The notes under the pieces: generated by a model | Told to the model about the DNA's origin: nothing | Database searches by the model: none | What the model saw: the letters and a program-made list of their open reading frames with translations, nothing else | Position numbers and translations under genes: made by a program | NCBI RefSeq assembly: GCF_001642695.1 | Contig: NZ_LWCC02000005.1 | Coordinates: forward strand, 756,476-794,890 | DNA length: 38,415 bases | DNA from: Streptomyces chilikensis | GTDB lineage: Bacteria; Actinomycetota; Actinomycetes; Streptomycetales; Streptomycetaceae | Direction of reading: 5' to 3' | Part shown: positions 22,645-30,793 of the stretch, in pieces | How the letters are laid out: every line of letters starts with the position of its first letter | Position numbering within the stretch: position 1 is the stretch's first letter

Positions 22645-22863
22645 TTACCGTTGGGGAGGCAGCCCGTCAGAGCCGACATCCTTGAAGCGCCACACCAGCA
22701 AAGCCCAGATGGCGGCCACGATCCCCATCCCCACCCATGCCTCACTGACCTTCTGGACTGCAATGAGGTAGAGGAGCAGCACAACGCAAGGCACTGTGGC
22801 GATGGCCGTCCACCGTAGGTTGCGACGAGTCTTACTGACGCCAGTGAAGCGTTCTCGGCTCAT
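22645..22863 (-). CDS. Small two-helix membrane protein, possible orphan immunity protein
   Basis: 72 aa from the ATG at 22863, placed 7 nt after GGAAGG; an ATG six bases upstream is too close to that site. Two membrane segments are clear (about 14-33, containing VPCVVLLLYLIAV, and about 41-57, containing GIVAAIWALLVW), with a basic N terminus. The gene begins 57 nt after the stop of a frameshifted RHS tail, the usual position of the immunity gene of a polymorphic toxin. The surrounding DNA is visibly less GC-rich than the rest of the window. Function is inferred from position only. Confidence 0.65.
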   Translation of the reverse strand: MSRERFTGVSKTRRNLRWTAIATVPCVVLLLYLIAVQKVSEAWVGMGIVAAIWALLVWRFKDVGSDGLPPQR

Positions 22864-22919
22864 ACCCATCCTTCCGGCTCGGCGGAGGGGCAATGCCTCT
22901 CCGCCGGTGCGCTGGCTGT

Positions 22920-23251
22920 TCAGTCTCCCTTGATGACACTCGACGCGATTTCTCCGGCGTAAAAGCCCATGCCGGCGCGCACGGCGGGCGCTACCGCGGC
23001 GCCCATTCCTGTCCCGGCAGTCGAGGCAGTGCACCCCAAACCCGCTACTGTGCCCACGGCCCACCCTGCCAGGCTTGCCCAAGCCGCGCGCGTGTCATCC
23101 TGCAGTGCTGGTATCCGGTACCCAGCAAGTCGCTTGCCCTACCAAGTACCTCAAGGGCTTCTCCGAAGCTGAGCGGTCCGGTGGTGTCGATGCGGTTGAC
23201 GGGGTCGCCTTCGGCGTAGAGGTAGGGATTCTTCTCCTGGCCGGAGGGGTC
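22920..23251 (-). pseudogene. RHS core end plus toxin-like C-terminal tail, frameshifted (copy 2)
   Basis: The minus strand starts with DPSGQEKNPYLYAEGDPVN and continues RIDTTGPLSFGEALEVLGRA, then a frameshift near 23130 moves coding to another frame. That frame reads LQDDTRAAWASLAGWAVGTV, AGLGCTASTAGTGMGAAVAP and ends SSVIKGD at 22920. The tail is a hydrophobic Gly/Ala-rich segment, the kind of variable C-terminal domain that follows RHS cores. The bulk of the RHS protein upstream is missing. Coupled position with the 72-aa membrane protein suggests a decayed toxin-immunity pair. Confidence 0.8.
23193..23251. repeat. Exact 59-bp repeat, copy 2
   Basis: Identical to 22404-22462; see that entry. 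The bases on both sides differ between copies, so the match ends sharply. Confidence 0.95.
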
Positions 23252-23287
23252 CGCGGCCGGGTGGCGCCGGCGCGGCCCCGGGCGGCC

Positions 23288-23328
23288 GGCGCAGGCTCCG
23301 GCGGGGGTGGCGCAGGCTCCGGCGGGGG
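23288..23328. repeat. 21-bp tandem duplication, GC-rich
   Basis: Two adjacent copies of GGCGCAGGCTCCGGCGGGGG with one base between them, located just downstream of the decarboxylase stop codon. It has no evident coding role and could affect transcription termination. Confidence 0.6.
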
Positions 23329-23342
23329 CGGCCGGTGCCCGG

Positions 23343-24800
23343 TCAGGTGACGACGCGGAAGGTCTCCGCCTTCGGGTCGGCGGCGTCCGGCAGCAGCATC
23401 CCCGCCGCGACCCCGCTGCGCAGGTAGTCCACGACCTCCCGCGTGATCACCTCACCCGGCGCCACCGCCGGCACGCCCGGCGGATACGGGGTGATGGTCT
23501 CGGCGGCCACCCGCCCGACGGCCCGGTCGGCCGGAACGTGGTCGACGTTGCCGAAGAAGGCGTCGCGCGGCCGGATCGCCTGCTCCAGCTCCAGCCCGTC
23601 CGGCACGGGCAGCAGCACCCGCGGCGGCCGCTCCATGCCGTCGGCCTCCTTGGCCAGCCGCCGCAGCGACTCCACCAGCAGCGCCTCGGTGCGGTCGTCG
23701 TCGCCGTGGGTGATCTGCGGACAGATCCGCAGCGTGTCGGCGGAGCCGACGTCCACGTGGCAGTTGGCGCGCAGCCATTCGGCGGCCTGCATGCCGGTGA
23801 TGCCGAGCTCCCGGACCTCGATGGTCAGCTTCAGCGGATCGTGCTCGAACGCCAGCCCCTCGCGGACGATCTCCTCGCCCATCACGGAGAGCCCGGGCAC
23901 CTCCGCCACCGCCTCGCGGATCCGCCGGGCGCGGGCGAGGGCGGTGTCCAGCAGGTCGTGGCCCTGCTCCACCATCTGCCGCCGCCAGCCGTCGAGGGTC
24001 GCGTAGACCAGGGAGGACGAACTGGTGGTGCCCAGCAGGTCCTCGCGCTGCTGGAGCACCTCGGCGGAGATGCGGTCGCCCTTGAGGTGGAACACCGAGC
24101 TCTGCTCGATCGCGCCGCCCATCTTGTGCACGCTGGTGACCACCATGTCGGCCTCGGCGTTCATCCCCCAGGTCGGCAGCTCCGGGTGGAAGGGGAGGTG
24201 GGCGCCCCACGCCTCGTCGACGATCAGCGGGACGCCGAACTCGTGGCAGACCCGCGCCACGCCGCGGATGTCGGCGCAGGAGCCCCAGTCGGTGGGCGTG
24301 ATCAGCAGCATCCCCTTGGCGTCCGGGTGCTCCTGGAGCCTGCGGCGCACGTCGTCCGGCTCCGGCGGGTGCGCCAGGTGGCGGTCGCCGTCGAACTTCG
24401 GGTGCACCCAGATCGGGACCACGCCGTTGATGATCACCGCGGCGATCACCGACTTGTGGGAGTTGCGGGAGATCAGCAGCTTCTCCCCGGGGCCGGCCAC
24501 CGCCAGCATCCCGGTCTTCACGGAGAGGGAGCTGCCGCAGGTGGAGAAGAAGGCCTGGTCCGCGCCGACCGCGTCCGCCATGAGCTCCTGGGCGTCGCCG
24601 AGCACGCCCTGCGACAGGCGGCGGTCGTCCAGCCCGTTCATGTTGAGCACGTCCGAGGCGAAGACGCCCTCGCCGAGGATCTCCTTCACCCGGGGATCCG
24701 CGCCACGGCCCTGCCGGTGGCCCGGCGGACCGTAGACCACGTCCCCTCGACGGCGGAAATCCTCCAGCGCCTCCAGCACGGGTACGCGTGAATGATCCAC
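23343..24800 (-). CDS. Orn/Lys/Arg decarboxylase, PLP-dependent (fold type I)
   Basis: 485 aa from the GTG at 24800, chosen because GGAGGAGGA precedes it; a GTG at 24827 lacks a good site. The PLP lysine is Lys226 in SVHKMGG, the pyridine-binding Asp195 lies in VDEAWGAH, and GPPGHRQGRG opens the domain. The C-terminal domain ends with the typical TPYPPGVPAVAPGE block. The size fits the short (about 490 aa) SpeA-like Gram-positive branch, which makes polyamines or their precursors from arginine, lysine or ornithine. Substrate cannot be decided. It is divergent from the YbdK-type ligase gene. Confidence 0.9.
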   Translation of the reverse strand: MDHSRVPVLEALEDFRRRGDVVYGPPGHRQGRGADPRVKEILGEGVFASDVLNMNGLDDRRLSQGVLGDAQELMADAVGADQAFFSTCGSSLSVKTGMLAVAGPGEKLLISRNSHKSVIAAVIINGVVPIWVHPKFDGDRHLAHPPEPDDVRRRLQEHPDAKGMLLITPTDWGSCADIRGVARVCHEFGVPLIVDEAWGAHLPFHPELPTWGMNAEADMVVTSVHKMGGAIEQSSVFHLKGDRISAEVLQQREDLLGTTSSSSLVYATLDGWRRQMVEQGHDLLDTALARARRIREAVAEVPGLSVMGEEIVREGLAFEHDPLKLTIEVRELGITGMQAAEWLRANCHVDVGSADTLRICPQITHGDDDRTEALLVESLRRLAKEADGMERPPRVLLPVPDGLELEQAIRPRDAFFGNVDHVPADRAVGRVAAETITPYPPGVPAVAPGEVITREVVDYLRSGVAAGMLLPDAADPKAETFRVVT

Positions 24801-24820
24801 GGATCCTCCTCCTCCGGGTT

Positions 24821-24846
24821 CGGTCACCGGGTCCGGTCACCGGGTC
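24821..24846. repeat. 13-bp direct repeat in the divergent promoter region
   Basis: CGGTCACCGGGTC occurs twice in tandem (24821-24833, 24834-24846), with a related third trace after it, in the intergenic region between the decarboxylase and the ligase genes. It could be a regulator site; no evidence beyond repetition and place. Confidence 0.4.
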
Positions 24847-24972
24847 GGGCCACCGTGTACGGGTCGCCCCGCCGTCGCGGACCCAAACGCCGGGCCGCGG
24901 CGCGACCGGTGAGGACTGATCGCGAGGACCCCCGGGAACACGAGGGAAACCGCTCACTAGAGGAAGGCCCCC

Positions 24973-26073
24973 GTGCGCACCGTCGGCGTCGAAGAAGAAC
25001 TGCTCCTGGTCGATCCGGAGACGGGCGAGCCCCGTGCCCTGTCCGCAGCCGTGCTGGCCCGGGCGGAGCGTGACCCCGCGGACTCCGAGGTCTTCGAGAA
25101 GGAACTCCACGGCCAGATGCTGGAGTTCGCCACCCATCCGCAGTCCTCCCTGGCGAAGCTGCAGGAGGAGATCGTCCGCTGGCGCGCGGACGCGGCCCGG
25201 CACGCCGCCGGGACCGGCGCCGCGGTCGCCGCGCTGGCCACCTCCCCGCTCCCGGTGAGTCCCAAGGTCAGCACCAGCGAGCGCTACCAGTGGATGGTCG
25301 ACCGCTACGGTCTGGCCACCCAGGAACAGATGGTGTGCGGCTGCCACGTGCACGTGTCCGTGGAGTCCGACGAGGAGGGCGTCGCGGTCCTCGACCGGAT
25401 CCGTGACTGGCTGCCGGTGCTCACCGCGCTCAGCGCCAACTCGCCCTTCTGGCAGGGCAAGGAGACCGGCTACCGCAGCTACCGCCGCCAGGTGTGGGAG
25501 CGCTGGCCCTCGGCCGGCCCGACCGAGCCCTTCGGCAGCCCCGAGGAGTACCACCGCCGCACCGACGCGATGGTCGCCACCGGGGCCGTGCTCGACCGGC
25601 ACATGGCGTACTACGACGCCCGCCTCTCCGACAACTACCCCACGGTCGAGATCCGCGTCTCCGACGTCTGCCTGGACGCCGACACCCCCGTGCTGATCGC
25701 CGCCCTGGCCCGCGGTCTGGTCGAGACCGCCGCCCGGCAGTGGCGGGCCGGCGTCGAGCCCCCGGCGCCCGCCAGCGTGAGCCTGCTCAGGCTCGCGGCG
25801 TGGCAGGCGTCCCACTCCGGTCTCGAGGAGGACCTGCTCCACCCCCTCACCTTCCGCCCCGCCCCCGCCCGCGAGGTGGTCGGCGCGCTCCTCGAGCACC
25901 TCGACGAGGCGCTCGGCGAGGCCGGTGACCGCGACCTGGCCCACCGCACGGTGGACCGCCTCTTCACCGAGGGCAACGGGGCCCGGTTCCAGCTCGAACT
26001 GTGGGAGAAGACCGGCAACCTGCGGGACGTCGTCGTGGAGTCCGTGCGCCGCACCGCCGCCGGCGCCCCCTGA
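24973..26073 (+). CDS. Carboxylate-amine ligase, YbdK / glutamate-cysteine ligase type 2 family
   Basis: 366 aa from the GTG at 24973 with AGGAAGG at 24961-24967. The ATP- and Mg-binding start TVGVEEELLLVDPETG (3-18), the CGCHVHV block (about 117-123) and YPTVEIRVSDV (about 219-229) are diagnostic. Members join glutamate or another acid to an amine using ATP; some have weak gamma-glutamylcysteine synthetase activity. Streptomyces makes mycothiol rather than glutathione, so a different acceptor is likely. Followed by a clear terminator. Confidence 0.92.
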   Translation: MRTVGVEEELLLVDPETGEPRALSAAVLARAERDPADSEVFEKELHGQMLEFATHPQSSLAKLQEEIVRWRADAARHAAGTGAAVAALATSPLPVSPKVSTSERYQWMVDRYGLATQEQMVCGCHVHVSVESDEEGVAVLDRIRDWLPVLTALSANSPFWQGKETGYRSYRRQVWERWPSAGPTEPFGSPEEYHRRTDAMVATGAVLDRHMAYYDARLSDNYPTVEIRVSDVCLDADTPVLIAALARGLVETAARQWRAGVEPPAPASVSLLRLAAWQASHSGLEEDLLHPLTFRPAPAREVVGALLEHLDEALGEAGDRDLAHRTVDRLFTEGNGARFQLELWEKTGNLRDVVVESVRRTAAGAP

Positions 26074-26091
26074 CCCGCCCGGCCCCCGCCC

Positions 26092-26127
26092 GCGAAGCCC
26101 CCGGTCCGCCCCGTCCGGGGGCTTCGC
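26092..26127 (+). terminator. Hairpin terminator after the YbdK-type gene
   Basis: A perfect 13-bp stem (26092-26104 with 26115-26127), containing GAAGCCCCCGG, with a 10-nt loop, 18 nt after the stop. Confidence 0.8.
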
Positions 26128-26185
26128 CGTGCGGTCCCGCCCCCCCGGAAGCGGTCACGATGGGCATCGCCCCGTCTCCCCGGAG

Positions 26186-26371
26186 ATGACCGCCGAGCTC
26201 AGGGCCGCGGTCGTCGAGGGCGCGGGCCGGGCGTTCGTCAACGGCCTGCACGCCGCCGTGGTCGTCACCGGCGTCCTGTGCGTCCTCGGCGCGGTCGTGG
26301 CCGGCGCCGGCATCCGCTCCCGCGTCCCGGCGGAGGAGCAGGCCGCCGCCGCGGAGGCCGCGGCGCGCTGA
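26186..26371 (+). pseudogene. C-terminal remnant of a DHA2-type MFS efflux transporter
   Basis: 61 codons from an ATG at 26186. The peptide contains AFVNGLHAAVVVTGVLCVLG and then AVVAGAGIRSR, the pattern of the last membrane helix of 14-helix EmrB/QacA-like transporters (a conserved FVDGLH start). No upstream part of such a transporter is present; the YbdK-type gene and its terminator occupy that place. It could be translated from a weak GGAG site as a one-helix peptide, but a decayed fragment is more likely. Confidence 0.6.
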
Positions 26372-26393
26372 CCTCCCACGACGCGGGAAGGGC

Positions 26394-26426
26394 GACGCGC
26401 CCCGGGGGACACCCGCGGGGCGCGTC
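26394..26426 (+). terminator. Hairpin, probable terminator
   Basis: A 10-bp stem (GACGCGCCCC at 26394-26403 with GGGGCGCGTC at 26417-26426) and a 13-nt loop lie 23 nt after the transporter remnant, which suggests it once ended the intact transporter gene. Confidence 0.6.
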
Positions 26427-26578
26427 CGCCGTTTCCGGGCGCCCGTTCCCGGGCGCGTCGCCGGATCGGGAAAACCTCGCCGCTCCCGCCCCGCGCGTCG
26501 ATTCGGCCGAACGGGTGAGCGCACGCCACAATGGGGGCCCAGCAGACGATCCGGGCACGAGGCGGGGGACCGACGGTG

Positions 26579-26989
26579 ATGAGCAGGCGCAGGCACGACG
26601 TCACCGACGAACAGTGGGAAGGCCTGGCCGAGGTCGTCCCGCTGCGGGGCCGGGACGCCTGGCCCTCCCAGGTGGACCACCGGGCGCTGCCCGGGCAGGT
26701 CACCGAACCCCGCCGCCGTTTCGTGGTGCTCCGGGTCAACGTCTTCGCCGACGCCCGCGAGGTCGCCGAGACGCTGATGGCGGGCGCACCCGTCCTGCTC
26801 GACCTCTCCGGCGCCGAACCCGACGTGGCCAAGCGCGTCCTCGACTTCTCGACCGGCGTGGTCTTCGGCCTGGCCGCCTCCATGCACCGGGTCGACCGGA
26901 ACGTCTTCCTGCTCACCCCGAACGGCGTCGAGGTGCAGGGCCTGATCGAGGGCCTCGGAGGCGGGAACTCCCGCTCCCAGCAGGGGTGA
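26579..26989 (+). CDS. SepF-like cell division protein
   Basis: 136 aa from the ATG at 26579; a GTG directly before it and an ATG at 26531 (no ribosome site) are alternatives. The core domain (about 45-120) has the SepF pattern: FVVLRVNVFADAREV, GAPVLLDLSGAEPDVAKRVL, DFSTGVVFGLAASMHRV, and VFLLTPNGVEV. SepF anchors FtsZ to the membrane; the usual N-terminal amphipathic helix is not obvious here, and the linker is short. Streptomyces carry extra SepF-like proteins (SflA, SflB) that prevent misplaced septa, and this one is probably of that kind, near SflB, though I could not compare directly. Confidence 0.85.
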   Translation: MSRRRHDVTDEQWEGLAEVVPLRGRDAWPSQVDHRALPGQVTEPRRRFVVLRVNVFADAREVAETLMAGAPVLLDLSGAEPDVAKRVLDFSTGVVFGLAASMHRVDRNVFLLTPNGVEVQGLIEGLGGGNSRSQQG

Positions 26990-27094
26990 TGCCGGGGGGT
27001 GACGCCCCCTCCGCCGCTGACCGGGTCCCCCGATCGTAGGAAGGCCCGCCGGGCGGAACGGTTCGCCGCCCCCGCGCCCGCCTACGGTCCGGTC

Positions 27095-28306
27095 ATGACC
27101 GTGTCCATGCCGTCCGACGCCCCTCTCCCCTCCCCGTTCCCGCGCGAGGCGGAGGCGGCGCCGGTGCCCGTCCGGCGCGCCGTCACCGGCCGGGCCCGCG
27201 TCACCGAACTGCGGCTGTCCGCCTTCGCCGCCCACCGGCGGCTGCGCGTCCCGCTCGACGCGCCGTTCACCCTGGTCGCCGGACCGAGCGGCAGCGGCAA
27301 GTCCGGCGTGCTGCGCGCCTACGAGGCGCTGGCCCGGCTCGCCGCCGGGGCCGAACTCGGCGAGGCGTTCCCCGACGCCCTCTCCTGCGTCCCCGACCGC
27401 GCCCGCCCGGACGGACAGGGGCGCCGCGGGTTCCGCATCGGCTGCACCGCCGACGGCCCCGAGGGGCCGGTCCGGCTCGACGTCGCCGTCCAGGTCGAGC
27501 CCGAACTGCGGATCGTGGGGGAGAGGCTGACCGGTGGCGGGCTCACCCTGCTGGAGACCGCCCTGCGCGACCCCGGCCGCCGCGCGGTGCAGGCCGCCTG
27601 GCACACCGCGGGCGCCGCGCCGGTCACCCGCGCGCCCCTCCCCGACGACCGGCTCGGCACCCCGCTGCTGCCGCTGCGGGTCGCCGGGAAGACCGAGGGG
27701 CAGCGCCGGGTGCTGGGGGCCGCCGAGCAGATGGTGGTCGCCCTGCGGTCCGTGTTCGTCTGCGCCCCGCGGCCCGCCAGAATGCGGTCCGCCGTGCCGC
27801 TGGGCACCGGGCGTCTGCTGCGCGGCTGCGACAACCTCGCCGACGTGCTCTTCCGCACCCGCTCCGAGTGTTCCCGGCGGCACGGGCTGCTGATCGAGGC
27901 CGTCCGCGCCGGGTGCGCGGGGCCGGTCGCCGACCTGCTGGCCGAACGGACCACCGACGGGCGGGTGCGCGCCCTGATCGACCGGGGCGACGGCGCCCGC
28001 ACCGACCTCGCCCGCCTCGGTGACGGCGAACTCCGGTACATCGCGCTGGCGTTGGTGCTGCTCACCGGGCCGGGCGTGCTGGAGGTCGACACCGTCGAGG
28101 TGCCCGAGGCCTACCAGACGCTCACCGTGCTCGCCGACGGGTTCGGCCACGGACTCGACGCCCGGCAGCGCCGCGAACTGCTGGGACTGGTGGCCCGGAT
28201 GTGCGAGCGCGGGCACATCCGGCTGGTCGGCGCGGTCAACGACCTCTCCTGGGTGGAGGGCGAGGAGGGGGGCGACGCGGCGCGGGTGGTAGACCTGGCC
28301 CCATGA
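27095..28306 (+). CDS. RecF/AAA_21-like ATPase with a degenerate Walker B
   Basis: 403 aa from the ATG at 27095. The Walker A is VAGPSGSGKSGVL (about 66-78), after an N-terminal strand ELRLSAFAAHRRL typical of RecF/SMC-like heads. The ABC-type signature is LGDGELRYIALALVLL (about 308-323). The Walker B that should follow reads VLEVDTVEVPEAY instead of the usual LLLIDEPE, so hydrolysis may be weak. No ribosome site is visible; TACGGT six nt before the ATG suggests a leaderless message. It overlaps the MazG-like gene by ATGA. No substrate or partner is known; a nucleic-acid- or nucleotide-quality role is suggested only by the neighbour. Confidence 0.78.
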   Translation: MTVSMPSDAPLPSPFPREAEAAPVPVRRAVTGRARVTELRLSAFAAHRRLRVPLDAPFTLVAGPSGSGKSGVLRAYEALARLAAGAELGEAFPDALSCVPDRARPDGQGRRGFRIGCTADGPEGPVRLDVAVQVEPELRIVGERLTGGGLTLLETALRDPGRRAVQAAWHTAGAAPVTRAPLPDDRLGTPLLPLRVAGKTEGQRRVLGAAEQMVVALRSVFVCAPRPARMRSAVPLGTGRLLRGCDNLADVLFRTRSECSRRHGLLIEAVRAGCAGPVADLLAERTTDGRVRALIDRGDGARTDLARLGDGELRYIALALVLLTGPGVLEVDTVEVPEAYQTLTVLADGFGHGLDARQRRELLGLVARMCERGHIRLVGAVNDLSWVEGEEGGDAARVVDLAP

Positions 28307-28647
28307 CCGAGCAGCACCGGCCCCACCGTGACCTGGCCGCCCTGCAGCGGCGGCTGACGGAGTTCGCCGCGGCGCGCCGCTGGGAGCCGTACCACACGCC
28401 CAAGAACCTGGCGGCCGCGCTCAGCGTGGAGGCGTCCGAACTGCTGGAGATCTTCCAGTGGCTGACGCCGGAGGAGTCGGCGCGGGTGATGGAGGACCCG
28501 GGGACGGCCCACCGGGTGGAGGACGAGGTCGCGGACGTGCTCGCCTACCTGCTGCAGTTCTGCACGGCGCTGGGCGTGGACCCGTTGTCGGCGCTGGATG
28601 CGAAGATCGGACGCAACGAGGAGAGGTTTCCCGCGCCGGGGGAGTGA
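28303..28647 (+). CDS. MazG-like nucleotide pyrophosphohydrolase
   Basis: 114 aa from the ATG at 28303, coupled to the ATPase gene (ATGA). All-alpha NTP-PPase with the metal-binding acids in ASVEASELLEIFQWL-type context (VEASELLEIFQW, about 42-53) and EDEVADVLAYLLQF (about 74-87). Small members of this group (RS21-C6/dCTPase-like) hydrolyse non-canonical or surplus (d)NTPs to NMP and PPi. The coupling to an AAA-type ATPase is conserved-looking and may mean a joint function. Confidence 0.88.
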   Translation: MTEQHRPHRDLAALQRRLTEFAAARRWEPYHTPKNLAAALSVEASELLEIFQWLTPEESARVMEDPGTAHRVEDEVADVLAYLLQFCTALGVDPLSALDAKIGRNEERFPAPGE

Positions 28648-28824
28648 ACCCGGCACCTTCGAGGCCCCGCCTTCACTCTCCGGAGTCGTGGAGCGAAGCG
28701 TTCCCGCGAAGTTTTCCACAGATTTCCGGCATGGTCTGGCGTATTCGTGCCCGACCCTTCACTCTGGGTAGTGAAATCGGCACGGCGTGCGCGGGGGCAC
28801 GCGGAGCGAACGGGGGCGGCGTGG

Positions 28825-29259
28825 ATGGACGCGGCACGACTCATCGAAGCGGGTAGACGCGCCCTGGCGGTCAGCGAGGAGCCGCAGGCCGTCATGGCCG
28901 AGGTCTGGCAGGCGCACGCCCTCGCCCAGGCGGTCGGCAGCCGCCTGGCCGTGGCCGGTCCGCCGGAGCTGCGCGGCGAGGCGCTCGGCCTGACGGAGCT
29001 CGCCGGGCGGGGCTGCGGGGTGCTGGGGCCGGCGCCCTTCGGCGGCGAACACCTCCGGGCGGCCAGGCTCACCTCCCTGGGTGAGCCGTGCCAAGTGCTC
29101 CAGCTCCTCGGGGAGTTGCTGTCCGAGGCGGGCATAGCCATGATCGGCCTCGCCCCGGTGGCGGCCGACGACGACACCTACTGGCAGTGCATGGAGGCCA
29201 TCGACGCGGCCGACGAGTCCCGCGACCGCGTCCTGCAGATGATCCGCCGCCTGTCCTGA
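28825..29259 (+). CDS. DUF6099 family protein
   Basis: 144 aa from the ATG at 28825, with a G-rich site at 28812-28816; an upstream in-frame ATG at 28747 would add 26 less conserved, Arg-rich residues. I recognise the pattern of a Streptomyces-restricted family: DAARLIEAGRRALA at the start, EVWQAHALAQAVGSRLAVAG (about 27-46), GCGVLGPA, and a C-terminal YWQCMEAIDAADESRDRV helix. It is helical, soluble, with no known function. An inverted repeat (TTCAC...GTGAA, 28759-28776) lies upstream and may be regulatory. Confidence 0.75.
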   Translation: MDAARLIEAGRRALAVSEEPQAVMAEVWQAHALAQAVGSRLAVAGPPELRGEALGLTELAGRGCGVLGPAPFGGEHLRAARLTSLGEPCQVLQLLGELLSEAGIAMIGLAPVAADDDTYWQCMEAIDAADESRDRVLQMIRRLS

Positions 29260-29337
29260 CCCTCCGCCGCCGCCCGGATGTCCGCCCTCCCGGCCCGCGG
29301 GTCCGGGCGGGCGTCCTCCGGGCCGCGCGCCGTCCTC

Positions 29338-30513
29338 CTACTTCTTGCGGGGTCTGGCCGCCTTTTTCCTGGAACCCGTCGGCGTCCTGCCCGCCCGGCC
29401 GCGCTGGGGGCCGAGCGAGGGCGCGGACGGCCGCGGGGCGGCGGCGGCCTGCCGGGCCGCGAACGTCCGGGTGATCTCGGTCTGGGTGCGGACGGGCGCG
29501 GGCAGGTCGGGGAGGGCCAGGAGCGTGTCGCACGCCCGGAGCGAGGCCGGGAGGTCGCCCACCCCGTACGCGGTGACCGCGTACTCGAAGAGCAGGCCCC
29601 AGCGGTACACCCAGGGCCTGATGAAGAGGAGGTCGTCCGGTTCGCCCCGGCCGACGACGGCGCCGAGGACGGCGTGCGCGGTGTGGTGGCGGCCCTGGGC
29701 GCGCAGGCGGGAGGCGAGTTCGTAGCAGGCCTCCAGCCGCTGGGGGCGCGCCTCCCAGGCGCGGGAGAAGGCGTCCATGGCCCCGGCCCAGTCGTCGTTC
29801 CTGTCGGCCTTGAGGATGCCGGCCTCCAGCAGCGAGCAGTAGACCTCCTCCTCCCAGCCGCCCATCGCGGCGCGGCGCTCGTAGAGCGCGATCGCCTCCT
29901 GCGCGTGGCCCAGGTCGCGTTCGGTGTTGGCCAGGTAGAACACCGTCCGCGTGTTGGAGGGGTCGCGTTCGAGTTCGCGCCGCAGCAGGCGCGCGTCGCG
30001 TGCGAACTTGTCGTCGCGGCAGCCGCCGTCGGCGTGGTCCTCGATCACCAGCGCGTCGAGGTTGCGCTGCACGTCGGGCTCGTCGGTGCAGGGGTACTCG
30101 TGGGTGACGCCCTCGTAGCGCCAGGCCAGGTCACCGCGCATGAGGTGCTTGAACCGGTGCTGGGTGCCCGGTGTGTCGTAGCGCAGCATGTACGAGGTCG
30201 CGGTCAGGCGGGGCAGCGGCGCGTCCTGGCGCAGCACGTGGTCGGCGTCGAGCGTGAGCAGGTAGTCGGCCCTGCCGCGGGCCCGTCGGATGTTCCGCGT
30301 GCGGTTGTGGCCGAAGTCGACCCAGGGCTCCTCGTGCAGCTCGCCGGGGATGCCGTCGAGCGCCCTGCGGATCAGGTCCTGGGTGCCGTCGGTCGAGCCG
30401 GTGTCGGAGATCACCCAGGTGTCGATCAGGTGACGGACGGAACCGAGGCACCGTTCGATCACGTGCGACTCGTTCTTGACGATCATGCACAGGCAGATGG
30501 TCTGTTTCGGCAT
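29338..30513 (-). CDS. Family 2 glycosyltransferase with C-terminal TPR-like helices
   Basis: 391 aa. The N-terminal GT-A domain begins TICLCMIVKNESHVIERCL (5-23), with the nucleotide-sugar strand SDTGSTDGT (36-44) and the metal-binding LTLDADHVL (about 86-94). After about residue 170 it changes to helix pairs with TPR character (VFYLANTERDLGHAQEAIAL; YELASRLRAQGRHHTAHAVL). The basic, Pro-rich tail (GSRKKAARPRKK) is unusual. There are no membrane segments or signal. It transfers a sugar to an unknown acceptor, possibly the neighbouring secreted protein or a glycan. It is divergent from the collagen-like gene. Confidence 0.88.
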   Translation of the reverse strand: MPKQTICLCMIVKNESHVIERCLGSVRHLIDTWVISDTGSTDGTQDLIRRALDGIPGELHEEPWVDFGHNRTRNIRRARGRADYLLTLDADHVLRQDAPLPRLTATSYMLRYDTPGTQHRFKHLMRGDLAWRYEGVTHEYPCTDEPDVQRNLDALVIEDHADGGCRDDKFARDARLLRRELERDPSNTRTVFYLANTERDLGHAQEAIALYERRAAMGGWEEEVYCSLLEAGILKADRNDDWAGAMDAFSRAWEARPQRLEACYELASRLRAQGRHHTAHAVLGAVVGRGEPDDLLFIRPWVYRWGLLFEYAVTAYGVGDLPASLRACDTLLALPDLPAPVRTQTEITRTFAARQAAAAPRPSAPSLGPQRGRAGRTPTGSRKKAARPRKK

Positions 30514-30793
30514 GTCTCACCGGTCCCGGATGCTGACCGCCTCCCCGCCTGGAGGGGGCGTCACTGTGGCACGTGCTGGATCCGGGAGAGGGTATCCGCG
30601 CGGCGGCCTGATTGCCCGTCATTGATCACATTGACGCCTCATGTGTCGTCACTGCTCCCTTTGGGCTCATATAAGCCGATTTGATGATGTCTGGGCGCGC
30701 CGCGGTCCGATGCGCCGCTCTCCGGAGGGACGGCGGGTGAGACTCCTGCTGCGGAAACCTTCCGCGGACATCGACGCAAGGGAGAGCAGGCGC

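Noticed and set aside
22404-23251. Flanking 59-bp repeats read as insertion-sequence or integration att sites
   Set aside because: The repeat encodes part of the RHS core in frame, and no transposase, integrase or tRNA gene is near. Homologous RHS sequence explains it better.
28712-28720. TTTTCCACA, one mismatch from a DnaA box
   Set aside because: A single box with no cluster and no dnaA/dnaN nearby; chance occurrence is enough.
30617-30636. CGTCA-N10-TGACG inverted repeat between the glycosyltransferase and collagen-like genes
   Set aside because: Short arms with a wide spacer and no clear promoter beside it; not enough to call an operator.
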